Positions 6,954-9,349 of a DNA stretch of 9,349 nucleotides are shown here, piece by piece. The stretch comes from UBA6921 sp031363085 (GTDB taxonomy: Bacteria > Pseudomonadota > Gammaproteobacteria > SG8-11): NCBI GenBank assembly GCA_031363085.1, contig JANLTU010000150.1:1-9349 (forward strand), given 5' to 3'. The position numbers and the translations under genes are program-made. How positions within the stretch are numbered: position 1 is the first letter of the stretch; every line of letters begins with the position of its first letter. The notes below the pieces were generated by a model. That model was not told the origin of the DNA and did not search any database. It was given only the letters and a program-made list of their open reading frames with translations.

Positions 6954-7022
6954 TGTAGTCGTAGGCTAGGTTGGTAAATCCAGCGTTCGTGAGATTATCT
7001 ATGCAATTACGCAAGCCTGACC
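6940..7022 (+). repeat. 83-bp direct repeat, copy 2 (right of the toxin-antitoxin pair)
   Basis: This is the partner of 6129-6211. On the - strand this copy carries a perfect AGGAGG (7026-7021) 6 nt before a TTG (7014-7012) that opens a 60-codon frame running to 6832, partly antisense to the antitoxin 3' end. The same peptide frame is open through copy 1. The rest of 7023-7157 shows no gene or clear signal. Confidence 0.93.
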
Positions 7023-7157
7023 TCCTATTTTATGGCAATAAAACCGAGCGCAACGGCGCAGGCGTAACAAACCAGAAATCGGGGATGCATGGGTTGCCTC
7101 GTTGAATAAAATGGCTTTAAACGGCGCACCTGATGAATTCATGCCAAGCTTGCTTAT

Positions 7158-7191
7158 TAAATTAAACACATCCCGCGTGCAGTTTAATTTA
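7158..7191 (-). terminator. AT-rich hairpin at the 3' end of the MBL-fold gene
   Basis: TAAATTAAAC (7158-7167) and GTTTAATTTA (7182-7191) form a perfect 10-bp stem around a 14-nt loop. The stem includes the last codons and stop of the MBL gene (7184-7186). On the - strand it ends in TTTAATAAG, a weak T-rich tail. It is a possible terminator or mRNA-end stabiliser, though a stem so poor in GC would be weak. Confidence 0.4.
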
Positions 7192-8227
7192 TGTTGTAAA
7201 CTTCAAGATCATTTGCTTCCGTAATAACACCTTTGAAGCCGACATCTTTAACTATAGATTTAAGCTGATCAATTCGTGTATCAGTTATCGGCGACAAATG
7301 CGACAGCACAAGTTGCTTTGCTGCGGCGTGTGTCGCGATCTCCCCCATCCGCGTCGGGGCGGTGTGGAATTTTCTAAAGGCAGAATCTTTGGGTGGAACG
7401 TCATCCATAATCGCCGCATCATAAATGAGGATGTCAGTGGATTTCGATATGGTTAACATATTGTCCGTGTTTGAAGTGGTGTCACCGGAATAGACAATCG
7501 ACTTCCCCTTGTATTCAATCCGATAAGCAAGACTTGGTACGGGACCATGTTCAACGCCAATGGCTTTTACAGTCAGCCCGTCGGCCGTGTGAATTATAGT
7601 TTTTACATCTGCCGGTTTCGTTTCGCCGTTCACGTTGTTAAAATGGTCAGCAGATACATCGGTTACCGTATACGCAAATTCGCCTGCGCCTATTGCTTTT
7701 ACAAAACCATGCAAGTAGCGTTCTAAACCGCTTTTTTCACCGTACATACCCGCGATAAACTGGCTTGTGTCGTCAAATGCACTCGCTTGAGGCAAGCTTC
7801 TGTTGGCGGCCGGACCATAAAAGTTAATGGGAGAGGTTGAGGCTGACCGTTTGGTTTTACCGCGAACATTATGCAGATAAATAGTCTTTAGTACGGCCGA
7901 AGTATCAGCGGTATGGTCGATATGTAGATGGCTGAACAATATGATATCTAGTGTGCTCAAATCGGCACCACTTTCTGCGATACGTGCAAAAGTTCCACCA
8001 CCCACATCCATCAGTATGCGAGGTTTACCATCAGTAAAGATAAGATAGCCGGAAGATGCTCTGCCCTTCGGTGATGCCATGGCATCACCGGATCCTAGTA
8101 CGACAACGGACAAGGATCCCTTGACTTTATTAACAGCGAGCACACCTTGTTGTTCTGCAAAACTTAATCGTACAGTTAGCGCAGCCAATGCGATGAAGAT
8201 TACTGAGAAAATAGTGCGATAACCCAT
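7184..8227 (-). CDS. exported MBL-fold metallohydrolase, RNase Z-like branch
   Basis: The protein is 347 aa. An N-terminal hydrophobic segment (IFSVIFIALAALTV, 6-19) ending in SFA-EQQ (cleavage about 24/25) indicates export to the periplasm. The hydrolase domain starts with LSVVVLGSGDAMASPKGRASSGYLI (39-63). The metal ligands are H100-L-H102-I-D104-H105 in LFSHLHIDHTAD, H227 in EHGPVPSLAYRI, D249 in SGDTT and H310 in LVLSHLSP. H288 in KFHTAP matches the histidine before the last helix in RNase Z-type enzymes. All ligands are present, so it should bind two zinc ions. The layout matches RNase Z/arylsulfatase (AtsA)-type proteins, but a periplasmic protein will not process tRNA, so the substrate is unknown. 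The ATG is preceded by TAGGAG. It has its own promoter and stands alone. Its sequence is richer in A/T than the pyc operon. Confidence 0.88.
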   Translation of the reverse strand: MGYRTIFSVIFIALAALTVRLSFAEQQGVLAVNKVKGSLSVVVLGSGDAMASPKGRASSGYLIFTDGKPRILMDVGGGTFARIAESGADLSTLDIILFSHLHIDHTADTSAVLKTIYLHNVRGKTKRSASTSPINFYGPAANRSLPQASAFDDTSQFIAGMYGEKSGLERYLHGFVKAIGAGEFAYTVTDVSADHFNNVNGETKPADVKTIIHTADGLTVKAIGVEHGPVPSLAYRIEYKGKSIVYSGDTTSNTDNMLTISKSTDILIYDAAIMDDVPPKDSAFRKFHTAPTRMGEIATHAAAKQLVLSHLSPITDTRIDQLKSIVKDVGFKGVITEANDLEVYNIN

Positions 8228-8264
8228 AAATTTTTACTCCTAATTTTATATAAATGAAATTACT

Positions 8265-8270
8265 ATTATA
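8265..8270 (-). promoter_or_regulatory. -10 box of the MBL-fold gene
   Basis: TATAAT reads perfectly on the - strand 37 nt before the ATG. A weak -35 (TTGGAG, 8291-8286) stands at a 15-nt spacing. The odd dyad GGGGTCAGACTCC (8277-8289, one wobble pair) fills the spacer and could be an operator. Confidence 0.5.
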
Positions 8271-8276
8271 GAAAAT

Positions 8277-8397
8277 GGGGTCAGACTCCAATGGCACTTA
8301 CTTAACCACCAACCCCTTGATGCAATGTAAAAAGGGCTGGCTCCAGTGATAAGGTGGAGTTGCCAAACACCCATCTATCACCGTCAGGAGCTAGCCC
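8277..8397. repeat. structured repeat-like intergenic element
   Basis: This stretch contains the odd palindrome GGGGTCAGACTCC (8277-8289), then a long imperfect hairpin. GGGCTGGCTCC (8334-8344) pairs with GGAGCTAGCCC (8387-8397) through one G-T pair, and inside it GTGATA (8346-8351) pairs with TATCAC (8376-8381). The GGGGTCAGACTCC word resembles motifs I remember from REP-like intergenic repeats in proteobacteria, but only one copy is in the window. Nothing else is recognised in 8398-8461. Confidence 0.4.
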
Positions 8398-8461
8398 CCA
8401 TGCATCCCTAATCCCCGCGTGTCTGCGCAGCAACGGATTCGTCACCGTGCCAACCAAGTGG

Positions 8462-8986
8462 TTATTCGCCAAGCTCAATTTCATCTTTGATGCGATCAAT
8501 CCCCGCCTGTGCGCAAGCGCCGTCGATACTTTCAATTTCTGATTTTCCGGGCGGTGCACCGGACACGCCGATGCCGCCGATAATCTGCCCCTGCGCTTCG
8601 ATTAATACTCCGCCTCCCACCAGCAAAGCGCCGGGATTGTGTTGCACCTGATGGGGGATTTTTCCCTCTTGCAGAAGCGCCGCCAAATTCGCCGTTGGTT
8701 GACGAAAGCTGTTCGCCGTCCAGGCTTTGCGAATTGCAGTCTCGGGAGTATGTGGTCCGGCGAAGCGATCTCTCAACAGCGCTTGCGTATTGCCGCCCCT
8801 GTCAACAACCGCGACTGCGACCGAATAGCCTTTTTTACGGCATTCGATGATAGCGCCCCACGCCGCCTTAGACGCCGCTTCGACCGAGAGTGATCTGAAC
8901 GAGTAGGTCGACGGCGGATTGTCGTCCGCGTGAACGGCGAAGGGGAGTATGAGTAAGGCGCTTAACTTGACTATTGAATGGTTCAT
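8462..8986 (-). CDS. exported GlcG/HbpS-family (DUF336) protein
   Basis: The protein is 174 aa. A signal peptide (MNHSIVKLSALLILPFAVHA, cleavage after Ala20) directs it to the periplasm. The mature part is the DUF336/Haem_degrading fold: LSVEAASKAAWGAIIECRKKGYSVAVAVVDRGGNTQALLRDRFAGPHTPETAIRKAWTANSF (33-94), then NPGALLVGGGVLIEAQGQIIGGIGVSGAPPGKSEIESIDGACAQAGI (117-163). Members bind haem (HbpS) or are of unknown role (GlcG, in the glycolate operon). The VVDRGG and GGIGVSG blocks are well kept. GGAG lies about 11 nt before the ATG. It is downstream of soxZ on the same strand; DUF336 proteins do occur near sox and quinoprotein dehydrogenase genes, so a role in periplasmic sulfur or electron transfer chemistry is a reasonable guess only. 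Confidence 0.88.
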   Translation of the reverse strand: MNHSIVKLSALLILPFAVHADDNPPSTYSFRSLSVEAASKAAWGAIIECRKKGYSVAVAVVDRGGNTQALLRDRFAGPHTPETAIRKAWTANSFRQPTANLAALLQEGKIPHQVQHNPGALLVGGGVLIEAQGQIIGGIGVSGAPPGKSEIESIDGACAQAGIDRIKDEIELGE

Positions 8987-9141
8987 GGTGTCTTGCTCTC
9001 CGTTCTGGTGAATATGGATTTTCCCGACAATGCATCAATGCGCGCCCAGGTTAAAATAATGCCGAGATCTGTTGTTACGGCGAACCACTGCGCTCCGGTT
9101 ATGCGCGTCAACGCGTCGCCCAGCCTAGTTTGGGCCTCCAT
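8983..9141 (-). CDS. possible 52-aa ORF between soxZ and the DUF336 gene
   Basis: An ATG at 9141-9139 opens 52 codons whose TGA overlaps the ATG of the DUF336 gene (ATGA). The predicted peptide contains DALTRITGAQWFAVTTDLGI and IILTWARIDALSG and matches no family I know. The same frame is open all the way from the soxZ stop. There is no Shine-Dalgarno sequence, so it may be a chance open frame; the 4-nt overlap is the main support. Otherwise 8987-9195 shows nothing. Confidence 0.25.
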   Translation of the reverse strand: MEAQTRLGDALTRITGAQWFAVTTDLGIILTWARIDALSGKSIFTRTESKTP

Positions 9142-9195
9142 TTCATACGGCGTGTAAATGGATAGCGTGCGAAGCGAAGGGCTGTGAGTACAAAT

Positions 9196-9349
9196 TTACT
9201 GAATCTGCCCTTCTTCGCTGTCTTTATCGCCCTTGTTATCCACCCAACTGATTTTGATTTTGTCGCCTTTCTTGCCGCCTTTGAACTGGTAGGACAAGTA
9301 CGGGTTTTTCGAAATCGCAACGCCCCATTGCGCCGTAAAATTCGGTTTG
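9196..9349 (-). CDS. soxZ: SoxZ, sulfur-carrier complex subunit, C-terminal fragment
   Basis: These are the last 50 codons, cut by the right edge. The sequence NFTAQWGVAISKNPYLSYQF, then KGGKKGDKIKISWVDNKGDKDSEEGQI, is the conserved end of SoxZ. SoxZ pairs with SoxY in the periplasm; SoxY holds sulfur intermediates on its C-terminal cysteine during thiosulfate oxidation by the Sox multienzyme system. soxY would be expected just upstream, beyond the window. The asparagine-proline NPYL and KGDK blocks are typical; the extreme C-terminus (GQIQ) is a normal end, so the gene looks intact here. Confidence 0.85.
   Translation of the reverse strand, partial: KPNFTAQWGVAISKNPYLSYQFKGGKKGDKIKISWVDNKGDKDSEEGQIQ

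Noticed and set aside
6129..7022. Integron gene cassette with attC sites around the TA pair
   Set aside because: GTTAGGT in copy 1 fits the attC core consensus, but copy 2 has GCTAGGT and no matching inverse core site was found in either copy.
8302..8559. 85-codon open frame on the - strand past the DUF336 stop
   Set aside because: It overlaps the conserved end of the DUF336 gene in another frame and runs through the hairpin region; no ribosome binding site or known domain.
9108..9320. 70-codon open frame on the - strand at the right edge
   Set aside because: It is an out-of-frame shadow of soxZ, which reads correctly in the neighbouring frame.

Overview
The window looks like chromosomal DNA of a pseudomonadote, most likely a sulfur-oxidising gamma- or betaproteobacterium. 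The reasons are a two-subunit biotin-dependent pyruvate carboxylase (PycA/PycB type), a Maf protein of the YceF (m7GTP pyrophosphatase) subgroup, and the C-terminal end of SoxZ, the sulfur-carrier subunit of thiosulfate oxidation, at the right edge. No rRNA, tRNA or CRISPR array was seen.

Left edge (1-778): the C-terminal end of an IS1595-family (ISXO2-like) transposase on the + strand converges with a small putative lipoprotein gene on the - strand, and their 3' ends overlap. The lipoprotein has a candidate promoter with two adjacent dyads at its presumed transcription start.

Metabolic operon (779-4640, - strand), read pycA > pycB > maf: pycA is a biotin carboxylase with a TTG start set by a strong Shine-Dalgarno sequence. 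pycB carries the carboxyltransferase and biotinyl domains and follows after 17 nt. maf overlaps the pycB stop in an ATGA. PycA and PycB should together convert pyruvate to oxaloacetate (anaplerosis). No oxaloacetate decarboxylase beta or gamma subunit is present, which favours carboxylase over the sodium-pump enzyme.

Accessory insert (about 4920-7022): a dead IS1380-like element keeps perfect 17-bp terminal inverted repeats, but its transposase is ruined by a 34-nt insertion, a second frameshift, a large internal deletion and a nonsense codon. Its right end directly abuts the first of two 83-bp direct repeats (81/83 identical). These repeats enclose a RelE-type toxin and an XRE-type antitoxin. 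The toxin promoter lies so close to the ATG that the mRNA is probably leaderless, and a dyad overlaps the -10 box.

Right part (7184-9349, - strand): an exported metallo-beta-lactamase-fold hydrolase of the RNase Z-like branch has its own -10 box. Next come a structured, repeat-like intergenic stretch, an exported GlcG/HbpS (DUF336) protein, a possible 52-aa ORF overlapping its start by ATGA, and partial soxZ. The last three may form one sox-linked transcription unit.

No single undescribed system is proven here. The best candidates are the repeat-bounded toxin-antitoxin cassette and the sox-linked exported HbpS-like protein.
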